Source of the DNA: Actinomycetes bacterium
Lineage (GTDB): Bacteria; Actinomycetota; Acidimicrobiia; Acidimicrobiales; CADCSY01
Reading direction: 5' to 3'
Length of the DNA stretch: 31,353 bases
NCBI GenBank assembly: GCA_025464025.1
Contig: JAODBP010000014.1
Location: 1-31,353, forward strand
Shown: one piece after another, positions 23,515-30,810 of the stretch
How the letters are laid out: each line of letters opens with the position of its first letter
How positions within the stretch are numbered: position 1 is the first letter of the stretch
Notes under the pieces: model-generated
Database searches by the model: none
Seen by the model: the letters and a program-made list of their open reading frames with translations, nothing else
Told to the model about the DNA's origin: nothing
Made by a program: the position numbers and the translations under genes

Positions 23515-24279
23515 ATGCCCGTCAGCCTCGACTTCTCGGGACGCGTCGCGCTGGTCACCGGAGGTGCCCGCGGCGTCGGCCGAGGCATCACCCAGCGGTT
23601 CCTGGACGCCGGTGCCCAGGTCGTCATCTGCGGCCGCAGCGAACCCGACTCCCTCCCCGACGGCGTGACCTTCTTCCCGTGCGACGTGCGGGAGCCCGAG
23701 CAGGTCGACACCCTGGTGGCCCGGATCTCCTCGGCCTTCGGCCGGCTCGACGTCGCGGTGAACAACGCCGGTGGCGCCCCCTACGCCCTCGCCGCCGACG
23801 CCTCGCCCCGCTTCAGCGACAAGATCGTGGCGCTCAACCTGATGTCGGTGGTGCACGTCTCCAAGGCGGCCAACGCCGTGATGCAGACCCAGGACGACGG
23901 CGGCTCGATCGTCAACATCACGTCGGTGTCGGGCATCCGGCCCTCCCCCGGCACCGCCGCCTACGGCGCGGCCAAGGCCGGTGTCGAGCACTTCACCGTG
24001 TCGGTCGCCGTCGAGTGGGCGCCCAAGGTGCGGGTCAACTGCGTGACCGCCGGGCTCATCATCACCGAGGGCGGCGACGAGCACTACGGCGGCCCCGAGG
24101 GCATGGCCCGGGTCGCCGCCACGATCCCGCTCGGCCGCATGGGCACGCCATCCGACGTGGGCGACGTGGTGCTGTTCCTCGCCTCACCGCTGGCGTCGTA
24201 CGTCACCGGCACGTCGGTGCTGATGCACGGCGGCGGTGAGCGTCCGGCGTTCCTGGCCGCGGTTGAAGGCCCCTCGTGA
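23515..24279 (+). CDS. Short-chain dehydrogenase/reductase (Rv3549c-like position)
   Basis: This 254-aa classical SDR has cofactor loop TGGARGVG (15-22), NNAG (83-86), a serine in NITSVSG (137/139), and Tyr150 and Lys154 in YGAAK. The acidic or basic residue deciding NAD versus NADP is not clear: Arg41 follows the second strand (VVICGRSE), leaning to NADP. The C-terminus reads VTGTSVLMHGGGE. It is divergent from echA20 exactly as Rv3549c is from Rv3550. It is therefore probably a hydroxyacyl-CoA or ring-ketone dehydrogenase of steroid C/D-ring catabolism, though its step is unproven. ATG 23515 is chosen over upstream codons inside echA20. Confidence 0.88.
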   Translation: MPVSLDFSGRVALVTGGARGVGRGITQRFLDAGAQVVICGRSEPDSLPDGVTFFPCDVREPEQVDTLVARISSAFGRLDVAVNNAGGAPYALAADASPRFSDKIVALNLMSVVHVSKAANAVMQTQDDGGSIVNITSVSGIRPSPGTAAYGAAKAGVEHFTVSVAVEWAPKVRVNCVTAGLIITEGGDEHYGGPEGMARVAATIPLGRMGTPSDVGDVVLFLASPLASYVTGTSVLMHGGGERPAFLAAVEGPS

Positions 24280-25166
24280 GGATCGTCTCGCTCCTGCCGT
24301 CGGCCACGGAGATCGTCTACGCCCTCGGGCTCGGCGACCAGCTCGTGGGCGTCACCCACGACTGCGACTTCCCGGCGGACGCCCGGACCAAGGCTCGGGT
24401 GTCGCGCACGCTGCTGCCGCCCGACGCTACGCCGGTGGAGATCGACCGGCTCGTGACGGCGGCCAGCGTGCCCGGCGGCTCGCCCACCGAGGTCCTCGAC
24501 GAGGACGTGCTCGCCCGCCTCGACCCCGAGCTGATCATCACCCAGGACCTCTGCGCCGTCTGCGCCATCCCGACCGACGACGTGCAGGCCGCGCTCACGA
24601 CGCTCGGCTGCACCGCCGAGGTGGTCTCCCTCGACCCGAGCTCGATCGACGAGGTCCTCGCCGGCATCTCGCAGGTCGGCGCCGCGACCCGCACCGATGC
24701 CGAGGCCGCCGCACTGGTCGCCGGACTGCGAGACCGGCTCGATCGGGTGCGGGCGTCGGTGCACGGTCTTCCCCGGCGCCGGGTGTTCGCCCTCGAGTGG
24801 GGCGACCCGCCGTTCAACGGCGGGCACTGGATCCCGGAGATGATCGAGCTCGCCGGCGGGGCACCCGTCCTGTGCGAACCCGGGCGCGACTCCGTGCGCG
24901 TCGGCTGGGACCAGATCGCGGCTGCCGAGGCCGACGTGGTGGTCTTCACCCCGTGCGGCTACTCGCTCGACGAGGCGGCTGCCGAGGGGAAGGGCCTCCT
25001 CGACCGACCGGAGATCGCCGGCGCCGAGGTGTGGGCCGTCGATGCCGACAGCCTCTTCGTGCGGCCCGGGCCCCGCCTCGTCGACGGCATCGAGGTCCTG
25101 GCGGCGCTGCTGCACCCCGACGCGGTCGGCCCCGTGCCGCCGACCTCGGCCCACCAGCTGCGCTAG
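24276..25166 (+). CDS. BtuF-like cobalamin-binding fold protein without signal peptide
   Basis: This 296-aa protein has the helical-backbone periplasmic-binding fold of BtuF: RIVSLLPSATEIVYALGLGDQLVGVTHDCDFP, LDPELIITQDLCAVCA, EWGDPPFNGGHWIPEMIELAGG, VFTPCGYSLDE (first item in part). It starts directly with MRIVSLLPS and has no signal peptide or lipobox, so it should stay in the cytoplasm. That differs from transport-type BtuF. GTG 24276 overlaps the SDR stop (GTGA), so it is in the same operon as a steroid gene. No permease, ATPase or cobalamin riboswitch is nearby. The ligand could be a corrinoid or something else. Confidence 0.82.
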   Translation: MRIVSLLPSATEIVYALGLGDQLVGVTHDCDFPADARTKARVSRTLLPPDATPVEIDRLVTAASVPGGSPTEVLDEDVLARLDPELIITQDLCAVCAIPTDDVQAALTTLGCTAEVVSLDPSSIDEVLAGISQVGAATRTDAEAAALVAGLRDRLDRVRASVHGLPRRRVFALEWGDPPFNGGHWIPEMIELAGGAPVLCEPGRDSVRVGWDQIAAAEADVVVFTPCGYSLDEAAAEGKGLLDRPEIAGAEVWAVDADSLFVRPGPRLVDGIEVLAALLHPDAVGPVPPTSAHQLR

Positions 25167-25179
25167 CTGCAGCTCCCAA

Positions 25180-25473
25180 GGACGTCCGACAGTGCGACGT
25201 CGCGCCATGGGGACATCGGGCGTTCGCGTCAGGGTCGAAAGACGGAAAGACGAAGGACGCAACCAAGGGGGGGACCGGGTGCCGCCGGCCCGCCGCGGGG
25301 CCCTTCCAGCCTTCTAGTCACGTAGACGTCGTCATAGCGACGTTTTCGTGACTAGAAGCAGGTCGGGCGCCGCACCGACGTTCGGCGCACCGGGCTCGCC
25401 CCTTGGTTGCGCCTTTGTCTTTCAGTCCGTGAGCAAGGGCGATGCCCGCAGCCACCCTGACGAACGTGGATGG
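25180..25473. repeat. Palindromic repeat element, copy B
   Basis: This ~294-bp element, in the same orientation as copy A, fills the 317-nt gap between the converging BtuF-like and glycosyltransferase genes. Its left 31 bp match copy A at 28 positions. Its right 37 bp (25437-25473) are identical to copy A. Inner arms CGCAACCAAGGGG (25258-25270) and its exact complement (25399-25411) are present. Relative to A it carries about 100 bp more between the arms, including a hairpin at 25311-25358. It has no credible gene; short translations across it are by-products of the repeat. Confidence 0.8.
25311..25358. ncRNA. 48-nt perfect two-tier hairpin inside copy B
   Basis: CTTCTAGTCACG (25311-25322) pairs fully with CGTGACTAGAAG (25347-25358). 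A 3/3 internal loop follows, then ACGTCG (25326-25331) pairs with CGACGT (25338-25343) around a TCATAG loop. It is noticeably richer in A/T than its surroundings and absent from copy A. Such a regular structure suggests a structured RNA, a protein-binding site or a small inserted palindrome. Classing it as ncRNA is provisional. Confidence 0.4.
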
Positions 25474-25483
25474 GATCGGCAGC

Positions 25484-26461
25484 TCAGCCCTGACCGGCCT
25501 CGTAGTGGGAGGGCGGCACACCGAGGTGGAGCTCGACGCGGCGGACGCGCTCGAGGGTGATCTGCGACAGGTGGCGCTGGCGGCCCAGCAGATCCGCGAC
25601 CACGCCCAACGCCGCCACCTGGACGGCGGCGATCATGAACACGGCGCCGAGGATCACCGACTGGATGTGGCCGCCCGAGTTGCTGTCGAGCAGGCTCAGG
25701 AAGAACGGGATCCAGGCCAGCACCCCGAGCACGGCCAGGCCGGTGGCGGCGGCGAAGAACGTGCGCAAGGGCCGGTAGAAGGTCGACACCTGGGCGATGG
25801 CCTGGATGCTGCGGCGGATGTAGTCCCAGTTCGACCGGAACAGCCGGGAGGGCCGCTCGACCGGGTTCTTCGAGATCGGCACGAACGCCACGGTGAGCGC
25901 CGACGTGCCGGCCTGGATGAGCGTCTCCAGCGTGTAGGTGAAGCTCGACAGGACGATGAGCTGGAGGGCGGCATCGCGGTTGTAGGCCCGGAAGCCGGAG
26001 GTGGCGTCCGGGATGGGCGTGCCCGCCGCCGCGCTCACGACCCGGCTGCCCAGCCGCTGGAGCCGCCGCTTCCGCGGCGAGAAGTCGGCGACGGTGCCCA
26101 CCCCCCGGTCCCCGACCACGAGATCGGCGTCGCCCCGGAGGATCGGCGCCAGCAGGGCGGGCATGTCGGCGCTGTCGTACTGGCCGTCGGCGTCGGTGTT
26201 GACGATCACGTCGGCGCCCAGCTTCAGGCAGGCGTCGAGCCCGGCCTGGAACCCGACGGCCAGGCCCTTGTGGGTCGGCAGCCGCACGACGTGGTCGACG
26301 CCGTGGGCCCGGGCCACGGCCACCGTGTCGTCGGTGGAGCCGTCGTCGAGGAACAGCCACTCGACGGCGTCGAAGCCGTCGAGCTGCCGCGGCAGCGTGG
26401 CCAGCGTGGCCGGGAGCTGCTCCCCCTCGTTCAGGCAGGGGATCTGGATGATCAGCTTCAC
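25484..26461 (-). CDS. Family 2 glycosyltransferase, polyprenyl-phosphate sugar type, membrane-anchored
   Basis: This 325-aa GT-A enzyme has IIQIPCLNEGEQLPATL at the start, LFLDDGSTDDT, the metal-binding DAD at 90-92 (NTDADGQYD), and the acceptor region DATSGFRAYNRDA. Two C-terminal membrane spans lie at about 235-257 and 268-292. This is the DPM1/GtrB layout, which moves a sugar from a nucleotide to polyprenyl phosphate at the inner membrane face. It follows the esterase gene by 19 nt in an operon. ATG 26461 gives a normal N-terminus for the family. The sugar and the later acceptor are unknown. Confidence 0.88.
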   Translation of the reverse strand: MKLIIQIPCLNEGEQLPATLATLPRQLDGFDAVEWLFLDDGSTDDTVAVARAHGVDHVVRLPTHKGLAVGFQAGLDACLKLGADVIVNTDADGQYDSADMPALLAPILRGDADLVVGDRGVGTVADFSPRKRRLQRLGSRVVSAAAGTPIPDATSGFRAYNRDAALQLIVLSSFTYTLETLIQAGTSALTVAFVPISKNPVERPSRLFRSNWDYIRRSIQAIAQVSTFYRPLRTFFAAATGLAVLGVLAWIPFFLSLLDSNSGGHIQSVILGAVFMIAAVQVAALGVVADLLGRQRHLSQITLERVRRVELHLGVPPSHYEAGQG

Positions 26462-26480
26462 CCCGGAAAGGTAGGCCGGG

Positions 26481-27413
26481 TCAGCCCTTCAGCACGCGCT
26501 CGAAGAGCTCGTCGACCCGTTCGTTGGCCCGGTTGGCCAGCTCCATGGGGAAGCCGGTGAAGCCGTGGATGCAGTCGGGGTACACCGCCAGCTCGGCCTC
26601 GTTGCCGTACGCCTCCCATCGCCGGGCCATGAACAGCGTGTCGTCGAGCAGGTGGTCGGCCGACCCGACGGTGAACAGCGCCGGGGGCAGGTCGTGGAGG
26701 TGGGCGTACAGCGGCGAGTACCGCGGGTCCCTCGACTCGTGGCGGCTGACCCCCGGCAGGTAGCACTCGACCACGAAGTCGCCGAGGTCGCCCTCGAGGA
26801 TGTCGGGCACCTCGCTGGGGCGGACGCCGGTGCCGCTCGGGGTGCCGCTGAGGTCGTAGACGCCGAACACCAGGTTGGCCGCGCTGATGCGGTCGATGGC
26901 GCCGAGCTCGTCACGCACCCGCAGGAGGGTGAGGGCGGCGTAGTAGCCACCGGCCGATTCGCCGCCGAGCACGATCGGGCCCTGCTCGTGGTCGAGCACC
27001 CACTTGGTGACGGCGAGGCAGTCGTCGCCACCGGCCGGGAACGGGTGCTCGGGAGCGAGCCGGTAGTCGACCGAGATCACCGTGATGCGGTGCCGCTCGC
27101 ACAGCGCGGCGTTGCCGGTGTCGTTCATGCGCGGGCTGCCCAGCATCATCGCCCCGCCGTGGAAGTGGACGTAGGTGCCCCGCGGCTCGGCCGGCGGGCG
27201 GAACACCCGGCACGGCACGCCCGCCACCTCCTCGTCGGTCCCGGCCGGCGACGTCACCTCCAGCGACGCGAGCACCTTCCGCTGCTGGGACACCCGCTGG
27301 TCGCGGTCGGCCGGCGGCGCGCCACCACCCATGGCGAACGCCCCCCGGATGACCTCGGCCATCTGGCGGGCCTCCTCGCGGAGACCCTCGTACTCCTCCG
27401 GCCACAGCGACAT
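26481..27413 (-). CDS. Alpha/beta-hydrolase, hormone-sensitive-lipase (fold-3) family esterase
   Basis: This 310-aa esterase has HGGA (85-88) for the oxyanion hole, nucleophile Ser153 in GGESAGG, acid Asp253 in GSADHLL and His283 in CIHGFTGF, so the triad is complete. VDYRLAPEHPFPAG is the usual HSL-family segment. ATG 27413 follows an excellent ribosome site, GGAGGAGGGG. HSL esterases cut short acyl esters, lactones and sometimes steroid esters. The neighbouring steroid-type P450 (divergent, 41 nt away) makes a steroid ester or lactone possible but unproven. Confidence 0.9.
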   Translation of the reverse strand: MSLWPEEYEGLREEARQMAEVIRGAFAMGGGAPPADRDQRVSQQRKVLASLEVTSPAGTDEEVAGVPCRVFRPPAEPRGTYVHFHGGAMMLGSPRMNDTGNAALCERHRITVISVDYRLAPEHPFPAGGDDCLAVTKWVLDHEQGPIVLGGESAGGYYAALTLLRVRDELGAIDRISAANLVFGVYDLSGTPSGTGVRPSEVPDILEGDLGDFVVECYLPGVSRHESRDPRYSPLYAHLHDLPPALFTVGSADHLLDDTLFMARRWEAYGNEAELAVYPDCIHGFTGFPMELANRANERVDELFERVLKG

Positions 27414-27454
27414 CGGCCCCTCCTCCGAGGTGTGTGAAGTGCCACGATGCTGCC

Positions 27455-28687
27455 ATGACGGAGATCGATCTGCTCGATGCCGACCGGTTCCAGCGGCTCG
27501 AGCACCACGAGATGTTCCGGAAGCTCCGCGAGCAGGGCCCCGTGATCTGGCACGAGCCGACCCGCTGGAAGCGCGGCTTCTGGTCGGTCGTCAAGCACGC
27601 CGAGGTGCAGGAGGCCAGCCGCGACGCCGACCGGTTCTCCAACGAGCGGGGCGGCGTCAACATCCGCGACATCGACGAGCTCGAGGGCGGGAGCGACTCG
27701 CGCGGCCTCCTGCTCACCGAGATGGACCCGCCCCGCCACACCCGCTTCCGGATGCTGGTCAACAAGGGATTCACGCCCCGGATGATCCGGCTGCTCGAGG
27801 AGCACTTCGCCCACCGGTCGAAGCTCATCGTCGATGCCGTCGTCGAGCGAGGCGAGTGCGACTTCGTGGAGGACCTCGCCGCCGAGCTCCCGCTCCAGGC
27901 CATCGCCGAGATCATGGGCGTGCCGGAGGAGGACCGCCGGCTGGTGTTCGAGTGGTCGAACCGGATGATCGGCACCGACGACCCCGACTACGCCGCCAAC
28001 GACGGGTCGTCTGCCGCGCAGGAGCTGTACGCCTACGTGAACCAGCTGGCCAAGGAGCGCCGGGCCGACCCGCGCGACGACATCTGCACCAAGCTGCTCG
28101 GCGCCGAGATCGACGGCGACAAGCTGACCGAGCAGGAGTTCGACTCGTTCATGCTGCTCCTCACCGTGGCCGGCAACGAGACGACCCGGAACACGACGTC
28201 GTGGGGCATGTGGGCCCTCATGCAGCACCCCGAGCAGTACGCCGCCCTGGTCGACGACCTCGACGGGAAGCTCGACCGGGCCATCGAGGAGATGCTCCGG
28301 TGGGCGTCGCAGGTGTACCACTTCCGCCGGACCGCGACCCGGGACACTTCGTTGGGCGGGGTCGACATCGCCGAGGACGACAAGGTCGAGCTCTGGTACA
28401 TCTCGGCCAACCGGGACGAGGAGGTCTTCGACGACCCGTTCCGCTTCGACATCGAGCGCTTCCCGAACGAGCACGTGGTGTTCGGTGGCGGCGGGCTCCA
28501 CTACTGCCTCGGCGCCAACCTGGCCCGGCTCGAGCTGCGGTCGATCTTCCGCGAGGTGCTGACCCGCATCCACGACATGCGGGTCGCCGGGGAGGTGCCG
28601 ATCCTGCGGTCGAACTTCATCGGCGGGATCAAGCACCTGCCGGTCGCCTTCACGCCCTCGGTCCGACGTGCGAAGGTGGGCGTCTGA
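27455..28687 (+). CDS. Cytochrome P450, CYP124/125/142-like (steroid or branched-lipid hydroxylase)
   Basis: This 410-aa P450 has I-helix LLLTVAGNETTRN, EEMLRW (ExxR), VYHFRRTATRDTSLGG, WYISANRDEEVFDDPFRFD, and heme loop FGGGGLHYCLGANLARLE with Cys351. The ending RSNFIGGIKHLPVAF is the tail typical of mycobacterial CYP124/CYP125/CYP142. Those enzymes oxidise the terminal carbon of cholesterol/cholestenone side chains or methyl-branched lipids, which would be the entry step for the side-chain genes in this window. ATG 27455 is chosen; CACGAT 6 nt upstream may be a leaderless -10. The next gene overlaps by one base (TGATG). Confidence 0.92.
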   Translation: MTEIDLLDADRFQRLEHHEMFRKLREQGPVIWHEPTRWKRGFWSVVKHAEVQEASRDADRFSNERGGVNIRDIDELEGGSDSRGLLLTEMDPPRHTRFRMLVNKGFTPRMIRLLEEHFAHRSKLIVDAVVERGECDFVEDLAAELPLQAIAEIMGVPEEDRRLVFEWSNRMIGTDDPDYAANDGSSAAQELYAYVNQLAKERRADPRDDICTKLLGAEIDGDKLTEQEFDSFMLLLTVAGNETTRNTTSWGMWALMQHPEQYAALVDDLDGKLDRAIEEMLRWASQVYHFRRTATRDTSLGGVDIAEDDKVELWYISANRDEEVFDDPFRFDIERFPNEHVVFGGGGLHYCLGANLARLELRSIFREVLTRIHDMRVAGEVPILRSNFIGGIKHLPVAFTPSVRRAKVGV

Positions 28688-28974
28688 TGCTGCTCGTCAC
28701 CGGAACCTTCACCCTTGCCCCCGCCGACCGCGACGCCTTCCTCGAGCACGCCAAGGCCGGGATGACGAAGTCGCGCGCCGAGGACGGCTGCGAGGAGTAC
28801 GTCATGGCCGCCGACCCGCTCGACCCGGCCCGGGTCGTGCTGTCCGAGCGCTGGCGCGATCGCCCGGCCCTCGACGCCCACCTGGCCGGCCTCGCCGGCG
28901 GTGCCGGCGGGCCGGCGCCCACGTCGATGTCGATCGAGATCCACGAGGTGGCCTCGACCGAGAAGATGGTCTAG
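28687..28974 (+). CDS. ABM-domain (antibiotic biosynthesis monooxygenase-like) small protein
   Basis: This 95-aa ferredoxin-like fold protein has VTGTFTLAPADRDAFLEHAKAG, SRAEDGCEEYVMAADPLDP, RVVLSERWRDRPALDAHLAG, the ABM pattern of strand-helix-strand with the E-x-W/F strand. Members include quinol monooxygenases, heme-degrading IsdG types and enzymes of unknown function. ATG 28687 overlaps the P450 stop, so the two are co-expressed. It might act on the P450 product or protect the P450, but neither is shown by sequence. Confidence 0.8.
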   Translation: MLLVTGTFTLAPADRDAFLEHAKAGMTKSRAEDGCEEYVMAADPLDPARVVLSERWRDRPALDAHLAGLAGGAGGPAPTSMSIEIHEVASTEKMV

Positions 28975-28999
28975 GGCAGGGCGGAGGCCGGGTCGAGGA

Positions 29000-29010
29000 G
29001 GGCGATGCCC
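29000..29010. terminator. Short hairpin between convergent ABM and cupin genes
   Basis: GGGC-GAT-GCCC forms a small stem in the 38-nt gap between two converging genes. The same 11-mer opens the conserved right end of both repeat elements (20019 and 25437), where it also lies between converging genes. Four base pairs alone would be a weak terminator. Confidence 0.25.
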
Positions 29011-29012
29011 AC

Positions 29013-29564
29013 CTAGTGCTCGTCGGCGACCCAGCGGGCGTTGGCCTCCTCGAAGAGGCGGCCGGTGCGCTCCATGTCGCGCGGCCGCTCCTCGAGGGTG
29101 TCGGCGTCCCACTCCGAGCGACCGTCGGCACTGAAGAAGTCGCCGCCGTAGACGTGCAGGGCGGTCGCGTACTGGCGGCGGGTGTTGGCGACCGAGTGGA
29201 TGACGTCGTCGCCCATGACGAGCACGTCGCCCTGGGGCAGCTCCTTGCCACCACTGGCCTGGAGCCCCCCGGGCGAGCGCCGGAAGAAGGCGTTGTCCTC
29301 GACGCCGCCGTACATGCCGATCGCCGCCCACATGTTGTGCTCGTGGGGGTAGAGGACCATGCCCGGCGTCCACACCACGTGGAGCACGGTGAGGTCGGGC
29401 GTGTGGTGCAGCGGCGTGATGCCGCCGCGTTCGATGGGCCCGAGGGCACCGGCCAGGGCGGACGGGTCGGCCACCAGCTCGTCGAGCACGTCGCGCACGG
29501 CGAGCACCGGCGTGTGCTCGAGGTTGGCGGCCTCGAGCCGGGCGATGATCTCGGCGATCTCCAC
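29013..29564 (-). CDS. Cupin / cysteine-dioxygenase-like metal-binding protein
   Basis: This 183-aa double-stranded beta-helix protein has LHVVWTPGMVLYPHEHNMWAAIGMYGGVEDNAFF (in part), giving the H-x-H pair and a downstream acidic residue of cupin motif 1. GDVLVMGDDVIHSVANT carries the motif-2 His. The closest recognisable group is cysteine-dioxygenase-like proteins annotated only as predicted metal-dependent enzymes. The substrate is unknown. GTG 29564 is chosen because TACGAT lies exactly 7 nt upstream, giving a leaderless promoter, and no ribosome site is seen. It is divergent from the DUF222-HNH gene. Confidence 0.8.
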   Translation of the reverse strand: MEIAEIIARLEAANLEHTPVLAVRDVLDELVADPSALAGALGPIERGGITPLHHTPDLTVLHVVWTPGMVLYPHEHNMWAAIGMYGGVEDNAFFRRSPGGLQASGGKELPQGDVLVMGDDVIHSVANTRRQYATALHVYGGDFFSADGRSEWDADTLEERPRDMERTGRLFEEANARWVADEH

Positions 29565-29571
29565 GAGGAAG

Positions 29572-29612
29572 ATCGTACGACCCGTTTCGCTGTCACACCG
29601 CTCGGGTACCAT
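29572..29612. promoter_or_regulatory. Divergent leaderless -10 boxes for cupin and DUF222-HNH genes
   Basis: On the minus strand TACGAT (29577-29572) ends 7 nt before GTG 29564. On the plus strand TACCAT (29607-29612) ends 7 nt before ATG 29620. Both fit TANNNT followed by transcription starting at the start codon. Convincing -35 boxes are not visible. Confidence 0.55.
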
Positions 29613-29619
29613 CGAACGC

Positions 29620-30810
29620 ATGTTCGTCGAGGACATCAGGACCGAGCTGGAGGGCATCGTCGCCCGGCTCGATGGCGATGTCCTCGAGCCGGCCGACGCC
29701 GAGCACCTCCTGGGCGAGCTCACCGCCATCGAGCGCATCGCCTCGGCCGGCAAGGCCGTCGCGGCGAAGCGGGTGGCCGACTCCGGGCGCTGGCGGCGCT
29801 CGGGCGAGCGGAGCGAGGCCGACTGGTTGGCCAAGCAGACCGGCGAGACGGTCGGCGCCGCTCGCTCGACGCTCGAGACGGCCAAGAAGCTCGAACGCTG
29901 CCCGAAGACGTCCAAGGCCTTCCGCAAGGGAAAGCTGTCGAAGCCGCAGGCCGAGGCCATCGCCGGCGCGGCCGCCGCCGACCCGAACGCCGAGGACCGC
30001 CTGCTCGGGATGGCCGAGCGCACCGGCCTCGGCAAGCTCCGCGACGAGTGCGACCGGGTGCGGGCCAGCAAGCGCGATGCCGAGTCGACGCATCGGCAGA
30101 TCCATCGGTCTCGGTACTGGCGCAAGTGGACCGACCGCGATGGCGCCCGCATGGGCCAGTACAAGCTCACGCCCGAGGCCGCCGCCGCGGTCGAGGCGGC
30201 CGCGGCACCGTTCGTCGAGGCCGCCTTCCAGGCGGCGCGTGCCACGGGCGACCACGAGACGTCGGAGGCCTACGCCGCCGACGGCCTCGTCACCATGGCG
30301 CGTGCCGCCAACGGCTCCGATGACGGCAAGGGTGCCACCGAGGCCGTGCTCCTCCTGAACCTCGAGTCGCTCCAGCGGGGCAGCGTCGAGGGCGACGAGG
30401 TGTGCGAGATCGCCGGCGTCGGGCCGGTGCCCCTCTCGGTCGCCCGCGACCTGCTGGGCGAGGCGTTCCTCAAGCTGGTGATCCGCGACGGCGTCGACAT
30501 CCGCACGGTCGTGCACCTCGGGCGGAAGCCCACCGCCGAGCAGCGCACCGCCGCCTTCGTGCGCGACGGCGGCCGATGCGTCCGCCCGACGTGCGACCGC
30601 CGGATCCAGGAGGTCGACCACATCGACCCGTGGATCGAGACGAAGCACACCACGCTCGACGAGCTCGGCGGGCTCTGCCGGCCCGACCACCTGCTCAAGA
30701 CCCACCGAGGGCACACGTACCGCCACGGCCCGAACGGCTGGGAGTGGACGACGCCCGACGGCACCGTCGAGCACGAGCGGCCGCCGCCCGAGCAGGATCC
30801 GTCCCCATGA
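29620..30810 (+). CDS. DUF222 (13E12 repeat family) HNH-endonuclease-like protein
   Basis: This 396-aa protein has an N-terminal DUF222 region (about 10-300): ELTAIERIASAGKAVAAKRV, ARSTLETAKKLERCPKTSKAF. The C-terminal HNH nuclease core is CVRPTCDRRIQEVDHIDPW (His334 in VDHIDPW), then LCRPDHLLKTHRG, with four cysteines/histidines placed to bind structural zinc. This family is found in many copies in actinobacteria and its function is not established; it is sometimes linked to mobile DNA. ATG 29620 is supported by TACCAT 7 nt upstream. The last codons overlap the DUF664 gene (ATGA). Confidence 0.9.
   Translation: MFVEDIRTELEGIVARLDGDVLEPADAEHLLGELTAIERIASAGKAVAAKRVADSGRWRRSGERSEADWLAKQTGETVGAARSTLETAKKLERCPKTSKAFRKGKLSKPQAEAIAGAAAADPNAEDRLLGMAERTGLGKLRDECDRVRASKRDAESTHRQIHRSRYWRKWTDRDGARMGQYKLTPEAAAAVEAAAAPFVEAAFQAARATGDHETSEAYAADGLVTMARAANGSDDGKGATEAVLLLNLESLQRGSVEGDEVCEIAGVGPVPLSVARDLLGEAFLKLVIRDGVDIRTVVHLGRKPTAEQRTAAFVRDGGRCVRPTCDRRIQEVDHIDPWIETKHTTLDELGGLCRPDHLLKTHRGHTYRHGPNGWEWTTPDGTVEHERPPPEQDPSP

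Noticed and set aside
24200..24280. Cobalamin riboswitch before the BtuF-like gene
   Set aside because: The gene overlaps the SDR stop codon, leaving no leader, and no B12-box sequence is seen.
25318..25521. Short minus-strand ORF across copy B (STFVRVAAGIA...), with a partial match in copy A
   Set aside because: The shared peptide simply translates the conserved right end of the repeat. The frames diverge elsewhere and lack coding signals.
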